This document shows positions 24,948 through 63,127 of a DNA stretch of 64,000 bases, one piece after another. The translations under genes and the position numbers were made by a program. The DNA comes from Nannobrachium achirus (lineage: Eukaryota > Chordata > Actinopteri > Myctophiformes > Myctophidae). Position 1 is the stretch's first letter, and the number at the start of each line of letters is the position of its first letter. The notes beneath the pieces were generated by a model, which did not search any database, was not told the origin of the DNA, and was given only the letters and a program-made list of their open reading frames with translations. The stretch spans positions 30,827,543-30,891,542 of the forward strand of contig OY997657.1 of the NCBI GenBank assembly GCA_963921795.1, in the 5' to 3' direction.

Positions 24948-25411
24948 AGGACAACTTTAGTTTTTTACAACAAGGGTTCATATTTTAGATTGTAATTAAA
25001 GAATATAAAATATGCGTGTTAAATTGATTTCATTTACTTCTTTCTATTGTTTTAGAGATTCTTATTTCAGTGGCTGGGGGCATGCGTACAAGTGGCTAAA
25101 TATGTCATTTTACACAGAATAAGCCCATTCCCAAGATACAATGCAACCTTTCATGGTTGAATGTGACTTATGGGGGCTAGAAGTGTTACTGTAAATAACA
25201 ATAAAGAAACTGCTGGCTTATTGTGTCTAAAAAGACATATTTAGCCACTTGTACGCATGCCCCCATGCGTACACATGCCCCACATTTTAGCACGGTAAAC
25301 GCGATAAAACAATAGAACGAAGCAAATGAAAACATTTTAACACTCACTTTTTCTTTACTCTAGTTACAATCTAAAATATGAACCATTGTTGTAAAAAAAC
25401 AAAGTTGTCCT
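24948..25411. mobile_element. MITE inserted in the tRNA-like array
   Basis: Long inverted arms of about 180-200 bp: the left begins AGGACAACTTTAGTTTTTT, the right ends with the near-complement reading 'aaacaaagttgtcct'. The inner arms both contain GTACGCATGCCCC or its complement. Array sequence continues on both sides, so it is an insertion into a unit. A target duplication is not clean (possibly TAA). Confidence 0.7.
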
Positions 25412-25461
25412 AAGAAAAGATGTCTCTTAGTGCTTTTCAGTCGTTCTTTTGTATTTTGTAT

Positions 25462-25465
25462 GTGT

Positions 25466-25496
<31 letters not shown>

Positions 25497-25506
25497 GGGG
25501 GGGGGT
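25462..25506. repeat. (TG)n followed by a poly-G run
   Basis: About ten TG repeats, then about 25 consecutive G. A potential G-quadruplex former; the true length is prone to sequencing error. Confidence 0.8.
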
Positions 25507-25554
25507 ATTTGATTGTTCTTTTTGTGAAAAGGTGTGAGATCTAGCTCTCTCTCT

Positions 25555-26440
25555 AAATTCAAGGCGAAACACCTGAAAAAAGTGAGTCCCATCAAGGCGA
25601 AACACCCGGAGGAAAAAAAAACTCATGCAAATGAGGTCCAAGTCAGCCTAGAATCTCTCGATTACAGACAGAAGTGGCCTTTTAGAGGTCTGACTTGGAC
25701 CTAATTTTTTCCTCCGGGTGTTTCGCCTTGATGGGACTCACTTTTCTCTGGGTGTTTAGCCTCGATGGGACTCACCTTTCTACAGGTGTTTCGTCTTGAT
25801 GCGACTCACTTTTCTCCGGGTGTTTCGTCTTGATGGGACTCACTTTTCTCCGGGTGTTTGGTTTTGATGGGACTCACTTTTCTCCGGGTGTTTCGTCTTG
25901 ATGGGACTCACCTTTTTCCAGGTGTTTTGCCTTGATTTTGGTACTCACTTTTTTGGCGATTTTTTGGGTATTTTGGGACTCACTTTTTTCCAGGTGTTCC
26001 GCCTTGATTTTGGGACTCACTTTTTGGGGATTTTTTGGTATTTTGGGACTCACTTTTCTCTGGGTGTTTTGTCTTGATTTTGGGACTCACTTTTTGGGAG
26101 ATTTTGGGGGATTTTGAGACTCACTTTTCTCCGGGTGTTTCACCTTGATGGGACTCACTTTTCTCTGGGTGTTTCGCCTTGATGGGACTCACTTTTCTCC
26201 GGGTGTTTCGTCTTGATGGGACTCACTTTTTTCCAGGTGTTTCGCCTTGATTTTGTGACTCACTTTTTGGGGGATTTGGGGACTCACTTTTCTCCGGGTG
26301 TTTAGCTTGATGGGACTCACTTTTTTCCAGGTGTTTCGCTTTGATTTTGTGATTCACTTTTTGGGGGATTTTGTTTCGCCTTGATGGGATTTTGGGACAT
26401 ACTTTTTTTGGGGCGGTTGGAGTGCACGGAACTCCACAAC
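25555..26440. repeat. 34-bp minisatellite with an inverted first segment
   Basis: Unit near GATGGGACTCACTTTTCTCC plus GGGTGTTTCGTCTT (34 bp), iterated about 20 times with variants (CTCCGGG, TTCCAGG, and a TTTTGGGGGATTTT insert). The first two units (25558-25620) are inverted relative to the rest. Between them is AGGTCCAAGTCAG at about 25637 and its near-complement at about 25699, so the start folds back on itself. An orphan unit lies at 27110-27170. Confidence 0.85.
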
Positions 26441-26639
26441 GAGGGTCTGGGGTTCCCCCCAAAACTTCTTAACAGAAATATAATATTTCCCTGTAATCTG
26501 TTACATTTTGTTTACATGTTTGATACTTTTATCAGGCTTGCTTTAGCGTGGGTACAATTTCAGCCTTAAAATGCCAAATGGTGTACAGATTTGATGCAAA
26601 GTAAGACATCTTCTTTAAGTCATTACTTAATGAATGTCT

Positions 26640-27327
26640 GTATGATCTTGCATGCATTGCCCACACACCCCAAGCAGACCCCGCCTCGACCACTGCCAGA
26701 ATTGAACAAACCTATTAAAGGTATTCTACTTCACAGACCTTATTAATAGTCCACTGCGCCAGCACGGCAAGGTCATCTCACAATGCTTTCTGAAGTGGTT
26801 TTGAAGTCATTCTGCTGGAAATCAGTCTTTAGAGTAAGATCTTGAGCAGGGCTTGAACCCACATCCTCTGCATCGTCAGCTCAGTATCTTAACTCATTAA
26901 GCTACTTGCTGCTTGAACCATTCAAGTCTTTTTTCTTATTAGACGAACAACAAACAAATTGTGGGAATTTCTCCTGGAGGTGTCAAACTCCCTAATGCAT
27001 TATTATTAAAGATTGGTCTTACATTGCTTAAGTCATCAAATCAATTTATGTGCGCCTACTTTACCTACAAGAAATCTCCTGTTTTCTGACGGGCTGAGGT
27101 TGGCAGGTATGCTTGATGGGACTCACTTTTTTCGGGTGTTTCGCCTTGATTTTGGGACTCACTTGTTTTTAACTCTGAAGCAATTATCTTAACCACTGCA
27201 CTGTGGTTCTTGCAAGCCGTTAGGTGAAAGATTAGAGGTAAAGGTACAATAGCCAGGTAAAACCTTGAAAAATCCCTATATTGAGTTTGAACCAGAGACG
27301 TCTTACTTATCAACACTGCATCTCCCA
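26640..27327 (-). repeat. Further tRNA-like relics
   Basis: On the minus strand a tRNA-like stretch runs from about 26915 to 26845 (AGTAGCTTAATGAGTTAAG, then GGGTTCAAGCCC). Another with GGTTCAAACTC ends near 27280, preceded by GCAGTGGTTAAGAT at about 27205. They continue the tRNA-like theme of 22.9-24.9 kb with different sequence. Confidence 0.4.
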
Positions 27328-27821
27328 CACGGAAAGAAAATATATGTACATATATTTTTTTTTATATATGCCACATATATGTATAAACATATATGCACAT
27401 AACCCAAAATTGGCGCCTATATGTACATACATGTGCATATATATACATATATGTTCATATATGTCCAGCACATATATGGCCATATATATATCACATATAT
27501 GCCACACATATATGTACATGTAAGCAGCCCATATATGGGCATATATGCCGCTCATATACATGCGTGTATGCCACACATATATGTGACGCTACATGCACAT
27601 ATATGTGTGGCATACATGTACATATATGTGTTAAATGATACACATACCATACTCTCTATATATACCTACAGGAATACAAAATAAAACACACAATCTTGAA
27701 GTCATTATTAGCATTTATTCACATACAAGCAGAACTCAACTGACACTGATACTGTATGTTCCATTTGAAAACTGAACTGACGACATATCGACTGCTGTAG
27801 CCTGGCACATTAATGGCCACA

Positions 27822-27822
27822 C

Positions 27823-27890
<68 letters not shown>
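27822..27890. repeat. (TG)n microsatellite
   Basis: About 34 uninterrupted TG repeats. The CVCV/HTHT reading frames across it are artefacts. Confidence 0.95.
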
Positions 27891-27891
<1 letters not shown>

Positions 27892-28059
27892 CATTTTGTG
27901 TGGGCAGTAATTAACATACAGGCACATACTTACAGAGAATGCAAAATGTCCATTGGTCAGTGCAAAAAAGCAGAAGTGACATGGGCTGGACTCTCAGCAA
28001 AGCCGCAGAACAGTCAGTAACAATTATTCCAGTTAAGTTACAGTTGTCCAAACGACCGC

Positions 28060-28510
28060 AGTGTCTCTCATTGTATAACATTCACAAAGGACTTTCCCAG
28101 TCTCTCACATCTCAGTCCTGGGTAGATGAATCTATCGGATCCTCTGTCTATCCAAGGAAGGTGGAGGGGGTGGGAGGATTTCTTCAAGTTTGTATCCAGC
28201 TTTCTAGCCATTTGCACCCTGGTCAATCCTCCACCCCTACAAGGAGAACCCAACAACGGAGCTCGCCTTCCTCACCAGTCTGTTGAGTTGAAGGTGTCAC
28301 TCGCTCAGTTCCTCCCCAGCACGTTATTCCACATTAATTAATAAAAAAAAAAAACTGCCATAACAGTTTGGTGGCTAAACGATCCCAGTCTTCTCAGGAA
28401 GAACAGCCTGCTCTTCCCCTTGCGGTGAATCACCTCAGCGTTGTCCAACCAGTCTTGATGTTTCCACCGATACTGCCTTCCATCCAGCTTCGGTGCTATA
28501 CCTTAAGATT
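28060..28510 (-). mobile_element. LINE fragment, C-terminal end of ORF2
   Basis: Read on the minus strand, two pieces match the region after the reverse transcriptase of fish L2/CR1/Rex-type LINEs: KGKSRLFFLRRLGSF (about 28430-28380) and LDTNLKKSSHPLHLPWIDRG (about 28210-28150), then RCERLGKSFVNVIQ. The palm domain and the stretch between the two pieces are missing, so it is 5'-truncated and internally deleted. The exact clade is uncertain. Confidence 0.6.
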
Positions 28511-29016
28511 GGAGACAGAGAAGATTAAATTAGCTATAATGGCACATTAAACATGTTTTCCCCTCGCCCATATAGAACCTCTGCTGCATACTGTTATGCA
28601 CCGCGGGATGGAAAATCATACTCTGGGAGCATGGAACTACCTTTGCTTTTTGGATAGAACCTCTACCTCGGCGTGGAGGCATTCTACTGCAGCCCAGGGA
28701 TATCCACATAGGACCTCATCTCGAGGAGCACAACGGTATGCAGCGGAGGGTGAGGTTCTATATGGGGCTGTTTTCCCCATGTTCGGTCCTTTGCTCAGTC
28801 AGTGGGGGATGTTACAATATTACATTAAAAAGTATTTGACTAGACTGGGAGACTCACCACTGCAACATCAAGTTGAAGCTGGGCTGCATTTCTTAACTAA
28901 CTACTGCACAATGTATCAGACACATATTTCCCACATAACCAATGCAATGGTGACATCATACTGTATATCTGAATATACTTCACAAAACCCACAAGTCAAG
29001 TGTAAGATAAACTTAC

Positions 29017-32930
<3,914 letters not shown>

Positions 32931-32939
32931 TTACATTGA

Positions 32940-33425
32940 GTCCGATGTAGTTGGTCCCGTCGCGTGAAAATGCTGGCTGTCCGCCACGTCACACTTTTCC
33001 CCAACTCATATCTCTGCCACCGATGCCCCAATCCATGCCAAACTTTGCACACACAGTCCTTGCCTGGCAAACCACAACCTCCACCCCTCCCAGGACCCCC
33101 GGATCGAGCTCCAGGGGCCCCCTGTTCCAGCTTCCAAAAAGTGCAAAAATGACCCCAACAGGGCTGCTCATGGGGAATTCCCGGGGGGCCACCGACTCCA
33201 GCTGCTCCAGAACAGATCCAAAAGTGATTGCACCCCCTAGTGAGGCACCCCCTCCACTGCAGTGCACATAAAATGCCGTAACTAGGCCTAGGAGCGACCG
33301 GGAGAGCCGGGGCCGGTATCCACGCGTCCGCCTCGGTGGCGCGGAAACAGCCCTTCGTAGACCCCTGCCACTGCAGCACGCTAAAAAGGCCATAAGTCGG
33401 CCCCCCAGCAACCGGGGTGACCTGC
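32940..33425. repeat. GC-rich repeat-like block, unidentified
   Basis: Much more GC-rich than its surroundings, with overlapping open frames on both strands (probably due to few A/T stops). A 'GCAGTGG...GGGG' theme occurs twice (about 33258 and about 33370 on the complement), suggesting an old tandem unit. No protein family recognised. Confidence 0.35.
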
Positions 33426-33429
33426 AGTA

Positions 33430-33905
33430 CTATGATAAATTGTGTTATATTAAACTTATATGCACATTATTTTGCAAATAAAAGTGAGATGTAGGCATTA
33501 TGTGTGGCATGTATGCAAAACGTCAGACATATGAGCTATATATATGAGGCATTATGTATGACATATATGCAAAAGGTCATACATATATAAGCATATATAT
33601 GAGGCATTATGTATGACATGTATGCAAAAGGTCAGACATATATGAGCATATATGAGGCATTATGTATGACATACATGCAAAAGGTCAGACATATATGAAC
33701 ATATATGAGGCATTATGGATGACATATATGCAAATATATGACCATGACTATGGCATATATGTGGATATATATAAGCCGTATATGACACATATATGTCTTA
33801 TATATCCACATATATGCACATATATTATCCTCAATATGGCATATATGCAACATATATGATGCATATATGATCATACATGTGCATATATATGATCATATAT
33901 GTGCA
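33430..33905. repeat. About 60-bp tandem array with ATATATG palindromes
   Basis: Units of the form 'ATTATGTATGACATATATGC' followed by 'AAAAGGTCAGACATATATGA', at least four copies, running into a denser CATATATG zone. It is the right-hand subterminal array of the candidate 6.6-kb element. Confidence 0.8.
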
Positions 33906-33959
33906 TATATTTCTTTTCCGTGTGGGCTACTCCACTGCACCACCATGGCTCATACATCA

Positions 33960-34140
33960 TCCGTTCTCTTGCACTATTTCAAGTGAAGATTAGTTAAAGG
34001 TATAGAAGCCGGTTAAAACTTTGAGCAACACCCTTGCCAGGTTTGAACTAGCAACCTTCTGACCACAATGCCTTTGCCTTAACCACTAAAACACAAAGGT
34101 TTGCACTAGTTTTGTTCTCTTGCACATTTTCAGTAAAAGA
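33960..34140 (-). repeat. tRNA-like relic
   Basis: On the minus strand, TTTTAGTGGTTAAGGCAAAG (about 34090) then TAGTTCAAACCTGGC (about 34040) have A- and B-box character. It flanks the right end of the 6.6-kb element, as similar relics flank the left end. Confidence 0.4.
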
Positions 34141-35143
34141 TTGGATAAAGAATCCTAACATAACATATATTGATATGGTATATTGTTTTTGTTTATGTCA
34201 CATTCCTTTTGATTTATATCAAAAGGAACCTGCTATGCACAAGGTTGTAGTCGTGTGAAAGGTTTCACTGTTTCCCCATTTTAAAAGGACCAAAAGGTTT
34301 TGATCTTTTTCCCCCATCTCGGATTGTATCCTGTTGTTAGTCTCAAAGTAACCCCAGAGATCATAGATCAGCAATCTATATAAGGAGGAAGGTACAGACT
34401 TATCAGTAGCTCCGATAATATATCAAATATACATATTTTTCATTTTATATATTTTCAATTTGCCTGCAGTTCTGCAAAATTATTATTTGTTTTATCTGCT
34501 GATTGTTTGAATCTGCTGACAAATCATCCATAGGCTGTGGAGTAATGGTTGCTGCCTGGTGTGCAGCACAATTACAGAAAAAGTGTCACTGTCAAAATAC
34601 TTGCATTGTAGATGCAGACTACACTGTAGAATTATTAATGTAATTTAATGATCATATACATTTAAATAAGCTCAATGAAATTGGTTTATACTGTGTGTCC
34701 ATGTTGTACAATAAATAAAGGCAATGAAAACGTTTTCTTGTGTAATATAATATATTACTATTATATTTTATTCACACTTGTAGACCACAATTACAGTAGC
34801 AAGCAGGTAAAAAAAATCACACTTGTGTGAACTGAGCAGTGGAGGCTGCATGTGTGTGTGCGACTGTGCGTGCGTGCATGCGCGCGTGTGTGTGAATGTG
34901 AGTCTGAACAACAGCACCCCTCCCTTAACATGTGTGGTCAGAAAAGGTACTGCAGGCTACATACAGGGACGGACGGACGCATACATACATGCATACCCAC
35001 ACACGGCCACGTATAGGAGACGGTGTGACCACCGCTCAAAAAGCATAGGTATACGTGTGGTAAAGACAGACTGCTTTCCCACTTTTAACTATCTGTTCCA
35101 TTATATTCTCCATGACTTTTGAACAATTATCACCTATACCTTT
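34141..35143. other. Intergenic, nothing recognised
   Basis: A/T-rich with a short TG/CG-rich stretch (34850-34890) and a GGACGGACG stretch (34970). No gene or complete element seen. Confidence 0.4.
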
Positions 35144-35876
35144 TGTTACAACCACATGGTCAGCGCAAACATTTGAGTGCTACAATGCGCGCTTGTGTAT
35201 TCAGATGTTTAACATCTTGACCCCAACATTTACTTTAATATTCATTCAGGTTACAAAATGGCACGCAATACAAATGGTGGGTTTATTACATTGTTTATTC
35301 TGCATAGTTTAAATTCAGCATCTTTGCTAAACTCAACCGGCTACTTACTTCCTGTTTGGTCCTCCAAAAGAGTCACACCTCGCTCCAGAGCACAATTTAT
35401 AGTGAGGAGCAGTGGAGTGTACCAATGGGCAGGGGAGTTTGTACCTGGAGACTAAAGCTTTATTTGTCTTTACAAGAGAGTTGGGTTAATTACATATAAA
35501 TAATACTTATCTTCGGACACTTTAAAGTTTGAATTGAGGTTGAGTAGTGTTCCTTGAATGAAGGAGTTGGTTTGAACCAATTAGGGGAGGAGTTCCCCCA
35601 CTACTTAAGGTATTTTGAAATTATATTGATTCACTTATTCTTGTCTCTGTCTTGAGGGAGGGAAGTTGGGGCACAATGCTCAGAGCTCTGCCCTAACATA
35701 TAGTGTTGAAGTCTGTAGAACTTGCACTTATGCCTGCTTTAAGTATTCCCTTTTTCATTTTTTGTCTATTATCTATTTTTTTATTTTTTTTGTCTATTTA
35801 CCTTTTTGAACTTTACACACTGCCCGAAGAGAATAAATCTTCATTTTTGAACTTTGGTCTGGTCTTGTTCTGAACA
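35144..35876 (+). mobile_element. Candidate solo LTR, about 730 bp
   Basis: Begins TGTTACAACC and ends TTCTGAACA, flanked by CCTTT and CCTTG (four of five bases alike). An AATAAA signal lies at about 35832, shortly before the end, in the position expected for an LTR. No internal coding region is attached, so it would be an old solo LTR of unassigned (gypsy-like?) family. Boundaries are tentative. Confidence 0.4.
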
Positions 35877-35879
35877 CCT

Positions 35880-37744
<1,865 letters not shown>

Positions 37745-37745
<1 letters not shown>

Positions 37746-37997
37746 AGTTTAGTCAAGTAATTTATTTCTCCCTTTTTCTCAAGTTCACAGGCATTATCAC
37801 AATGAAAAAACATTATAGGCCCTTCAAAAAAATAAGTCTTTGACACGTTTCTGAATGTCTTACAAAAGATTATCCCAAAACATTTATCTCAAGTTTAAAA
37901 CAATGCATCAAGTAAAAACAACAATTGGAAATAGAACGCCTTGTTGGTCATTCGCAGTGCTGGGATGATTTGCTTGGTCACAGACGCTGGGAGAGAG
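37745..37997 (-). other. fabp7: fabp7 3' UTR
   Basis: Downstream of the TAA on the minus strand. An AATAAA lies at about 37758-37764 (complement of TTTATT), which would end a 3' UTR of roughly 240 bases. Confidence 0.5.
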
Positions 37998-39364
37998 TTA
38001 AGCCTTCTCGTATGTGCGGACAGCCTGGATTCCCTCAAAGGTTAGGGTCTAAGATGGAAAAATAACAGAAATCAAGTTGTTGTTGTTTTTTGTTTTTTTT
38101 GCTGCAGATCACACAATAACAATAGCATAAACATGTATATCACAGTTTGCACAGAGCATTATGATGACAGATATTTTATTGTATTAAGAATGATCTCAAC
38201 ATATCGTCACTGTTGGGCAGAAACCTCGTATCTCCAAGTTTCAAATGTGTACCTTTTTTCTTAAAGTAAAGGCCTGCCTCATCATACAAGACTGTCACAA
38301 AAAAACGGTGCGAGGCGCTGTGTGCTTGTAGATCGGCTATTTTCACAATTTCAAATCATTTTAAAAATGATAAATACAAAACGAACGGTTTTGGACTTAC
38401 AAGGTTTCCACCCGACAACAACGATATACAGCATGTCTGTGAATGCATTTCTCACCATGACCAGCTTCCCATCCTTGATTTCTCGGACGAATTTGGTTTC
38501 CTTGCCATCCCACTTCTGCACATGGATAAGGTTAGCACCCTCCATGGTCAGAGTGGACTGAAAAACACAGATTTATTTTTATTATTTCACTTTAATTATG
38601 TATTATTTTTGCACATATAAATGCCACATTAGTGGTATATCCTGTAACTGAAGTGTTTTAAGTTCTCCCCTTAACTCTGACAGTATAGGCCTACAAATGG
38701 AACCAAATGGACCTGTTTTATACGGTCAGAGTTACAGACTTTAAAGGAACCCACAGAGTCCTATAGATTCCACTTTGAGAACCAGTGCACAATGACTGCA
38801 TAATAGACTATTCAATAACTGTGCAAGGAGTGATGTAGCATAATGGCTGAATATGTCCATTACTGAACTTACCTTGACATTTCGGTCATCAGCAGTGGTC
38901 TCATCAAACTCCTCTCCCAGCTTGGCAGAGATCTCGGTGTTCTTGAAGGTGCTCTGGGTCTTCACCACCACTTTGTCCCCGTCCTGACTGATCACAATTG
39001 TCGGTTTGGTGACATTGCCCACTTGCCTTGTTGCAAAACTAACACCTGCGAAGAGATCGAGGAAAACTGACAGTGATGCTGGAGATTCATGACGTTAATG
39101 ATGATAGCCTGCCTATTAGGCTACTTTCTCTGTAGGTATCCACTGAAATATGAACACGCTTGTGCCGTTTCTTAGAGGATAATTAAAAAAAACGTAATGG
39201 TCGATCACAGATGATTAAATTCTTATACATCATAATCATTAACATCGGATCATATAGCCAATTAACTCGTCCAATAAATCGCTCGACTTACCAAGTGCCT
39301 TCATATATTCATCAAAGTTCTGGCTGTCTATCAGTTTCCATGTGGCGCAGAATGCATCAACCAT
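37998..39364 (-). CDS. fabp7: Brain-type fatty acid-binding protein
   Basis: Four coding exons on the minus strand: 39292-39364, 38873-39045, 38456-38557 and 37998-38048 (73, 173, 102 and 51 bp), total 399 bp = 132 aa plus stop, exactly the family length and gene structure. The protein starts [20 protein letters not shown], contains [24 protein letters not shown] and [20 protein letters not shown], and ends [12 protein letters not shown]. It is a cytosolic beta-barrel carrier of long-chain fatty acids such as DHA, known from radial glia and developing brain. The C-terminal Arg-x-Tyr of the ligand pocket is present. All junctions are canonical and the frame is open, so it is probably functional. 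Teleosts may have fabp7a and fabp7b; I cannot tell which this is. Confidence 0.95.
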
Positions 39365-39600
39365 TTTGATAATAGCGTTGTTTCTTCCAATAAGAAGTGA
39401 TGTTGATAGACTACTGTGGTCTCCGTACAGTAAACTTGGCACATGTCCGTCAGCCAAATTAATACTGTAACAGGGGGCGGAGTTTAACTCAACCCAGCCT
39501 CTGGTTGGGTGATTAAAACACATTCTGAACCCTGATTGGTTCCCAAGAGGTGGTGAGAAATTTCTAAATGGGACGCTATAATTTATGCCTTTGTATGAAT
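39365..39600 (-). promoter_or_regulatory. fabp7: fabp7 upstream region
   Basis: Minus-strand sequence above the start codon carries a GC element (complement of GGGGGCGGAG, about 39474), a CCAAT box (complement of GATTGG at 39534-39540) and an A/T-rich site GGCATAAATTATAG (about 39580) that resembles a POU/octamer-type half site. Which of these acts is inference. Confidence 0.35.
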
Positions 39601-41537
39601 TATGTGGACCATGCTGTCGATCTACCGTTGTAGCCTACTTTGCGGTATGTGTCCTATAATACATGTACAACTTTCTATTGTATATTTGCAACAATGACAG
39701 CAATGTGTCCTTTTCATTTATGAATGAAACTATAGTTCATCAAAACATTCCCTTGTATAAAGGTTGAAGAATTACAGGAACATTGGCCATATATAAAGAT
39801 GAGAATAATATATGGAGAATAGCCTGTATAATCCCATGTCGGTCTTCACTTTATTAAAATAAATAACCTTTACAGGGGCAAGGCAAATATTACTGCATTT
39901 ATTCTTGATAAAATACTTTATGCAAACACAATTTAACACAAAATTAGATACCAGATGTCTGTAAACATATGTGGGTTGCAGAAGACCAACCAATAAAGCA
40001 GTTGTACAAAGGCAAATAATTGTGAAGAATTTAACTTGCTTAAAGAAAAATGTGAGGAAATAGCTGCAAATTCTTGGCACTGGTCATTGACAGATTAAAG
40101 GAAACCCATTATTTCTGCAAGCAGCATAGAAAATCTCTTGTGAACAAAATCATGATTCCAAAACAAAGCCTATTCTAACCATGGTAACTTAGCGCCGGGA
40201 CATTTCCAGCAGCAGTAGCGACAATATCTAATTATCTAGTGATGTTTAATTCCCTGAAATCCACACAATGTAGTGCATGCAAATGAAACATGACCATTTT
40301 TACACTCAATAGAATATTGTAGAATATCAGCAAAAATCAGGAATCTCTTTGCCCTTTTTATTCAGTGAACATAATGGTGGCAAGAGAAGAGCAGTTTGAG
40401 TTCTGCTCCAATACAGTATTGTTCTGAGACAGGACTGGTACAGGGAATTCATAGTGACCCATGTGGACAAATAAATAAGAATATTGGTGTTTATAGCTTC
40501 AAACCCTTCTCTGGAGATTAAACAATACAATGACTATTGGTGCTTCCATTGTGTTTGAACCTATACCAAATTGTAATACTTTAATATGCCTCATGTAGGG
40601 TGACTCATGTAGGGTGAAGACTTGTACAATATGTAAATGTAATAAAGATGGATCGTTTTTATTTGATCATTTGAAATGATTTCACATCCCGTCTTCCGTG
40701 CCTGTCCAAATAATTATGGCACTTACTATAATAGGTGGGTTAGGGACCGTTTGTGGTAGAGAAGGAAGGATAAAAGAATGAGAATATCTTTATGCGTAAG
40801 AGTGAAAGGGGAGCAGCTCGTGCAGCGGGTTCAGTGAGTAGGGAGGGTAGAGCAACCACAGTGTCTCCATGTTAAGGCTTGGCTCTCCTCTCTGCCATCA
40901 TGTCAATACAGCCTCATCTACAAAACCAGGAAACTTTAACAGTTGTTGTTCATTGAGCACGTCAGGTGTCAACCACTTTTTTATCTCAAAAGCAATCAAT
41001 CAAAAGATCTATGTTGATTTTAAAAAATACATGGAAACCTATGATCACTCCTGCCACACAGCCACAGTGGCAAGTAGGTCCCAAATAAGAGTAGAGTGAG
41101 TAGTAACCATTTCTGGTTGTGAAGAGCTACAACTTATAAAAGGGCTATTGATTACTGACAAATGAAAATAAACTGAACCTTGAAGACTATGTCCATTTCA
41201 AGAGCACAGTTAACGGAAGGAAAAGAGAAACAAGGGATTCAGTCCCAATAATATTGCATAGACATAATGAGTCATCAGGTACCATATACAATAGCAAACC
41301 AGAAATGTATTCCCCTGTCCTGTGCTCAGACTAAGGATTATAGGAAGTGATTAGGGGTACAAGGTATTTGAGTCCATAACCTTTGGACAGGAATACAATA
41401 TGCAAATTAGTCCAGTCTTTTTGGCACGAGACTGAAGCCTTGTGGATTGTCCCGTCTGCCAAGGCGATGCCTCTGTCACGGTGTGCATTTAGTGGTAGGT
41501 AGCAGCAGTGATTATCCATCCACCCATAGAGGCAGGG
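39600..41537. other. Intergenic and probable usp40 3' UTR
   Basis: No gene seen. On the minus strand, AATAAA candidates below the usp40 stop lie at about 40666 and 40356, so part of this stretch is probably usp40 3' UTR. Confidence 0.4.
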
Positions 41538-61889
<20,352 letters not shown>

Positions 61890-62937
61890 ACCTGCCTTTT
61901 GCGTGTCTTATTTATACCGTTTTCCCCCCCAAAAATGTTCCGATCCAAAAGTCATACAGCAGTAGAACAATAGTACCTCGCATTAAGATCACCTCTCACC
62001 CTCTTGCTATCTCATCTTGGTCTTGCCAAGTTCTCTGTTGACAGTGGCTGGACTGACTCTGAAGTAAGAGGACTTCACTGGGCTAAACATAGCTATTAAT
62101 GAATGTGACTTTAGATCGTGTTGGTAATGGTGAGCAACTAGCACGCTAGCAAAGCGGTTAAATCACAGTGCAAAAATCAGTGTGCTCAGCGAGAACAAGC
62201 CCGAGCCCTCGGGTTGACAATGCTTTTCGACAAATTACTGGTGTCTTCTTAAAGAAAGACTAAAGCGTTACACACGCCTTGTATTCAATCGACCGCATAC
62301 ACATTTAGACTGGACAGAGGCGAACCAAAGCTTGTTCTGCCTCCTTCTGTCTTAAATAAGATAACATATGGAACGTAAATAAAAATACCATTGGCGAACA
62401 GTAGGCAGCCATGTCTCCAGGCAGGCAGACGGTAGCGCGGTGGGTTGTGGTAGTTGTAGTCTCTAGCATAGGCTAGGCTCGGTTTCGGTTTTATTTCGCT
62501 TGATAAAAAGAAAACTACATACCCCAAGACCTCTCGTATCTTTTGTATGCCTCATGGAACTTGTAGTATTATGCCCAAAACAAGCTTATTTGGGTATTGG
62601 GGTCATAAGGTTTCAGGCTTCATTCACTTGACAAATAAGGTTTTTTGTAAATCGTTTATTTTGTTTCAATAAATTAGTTTGTCATTCAGAAACAAATATG
62701 GAGATAAGAATGAATATAAAAATCTTATAGATATTATGTTAATAACACACATATAACAGATTCTTGCAACATCAAATATAGCATAGCCTACTCTTTTGAA
62801 CTGAGGTACAATAGTTGATAGCCTAGAATATAAACAAAGACACACTGTAAAATGACTGTTAATTTAAATCTGAGAGTGTACAAATGTAACCAATGGGCAC
62901 GCTCTCTTGCGCCCTCATGCACGCACGCATGCGCACG

Positions 62938-63032
<95 letters not shown>

Positions 63033-63053
63033 ACCCACCCACACACACGCACG

Positions 63054-63107
<54 letters not shown>

Positions 63108-63127
63108 CACAAGTACATTATTTTCTT
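61890..63127. other. usp40 promoter region and intergenic space to tspear
   Basis: Minus-strand sequence upstream of the usp40 start; no CpG-rich block or TATA box stands out. 62868-62900 holds a copy of the GTACAAATGGAACC-type repeat. A compound (CA)n tract with ACCC and GCACGC interruptions covers 62930-63104. Confidence 0.45.

Noticed and set aside
25555-26440. CRISPR-like array
   Set aside because: Units abut without unique spacers and this is an animal genome; it is a minisatellite.
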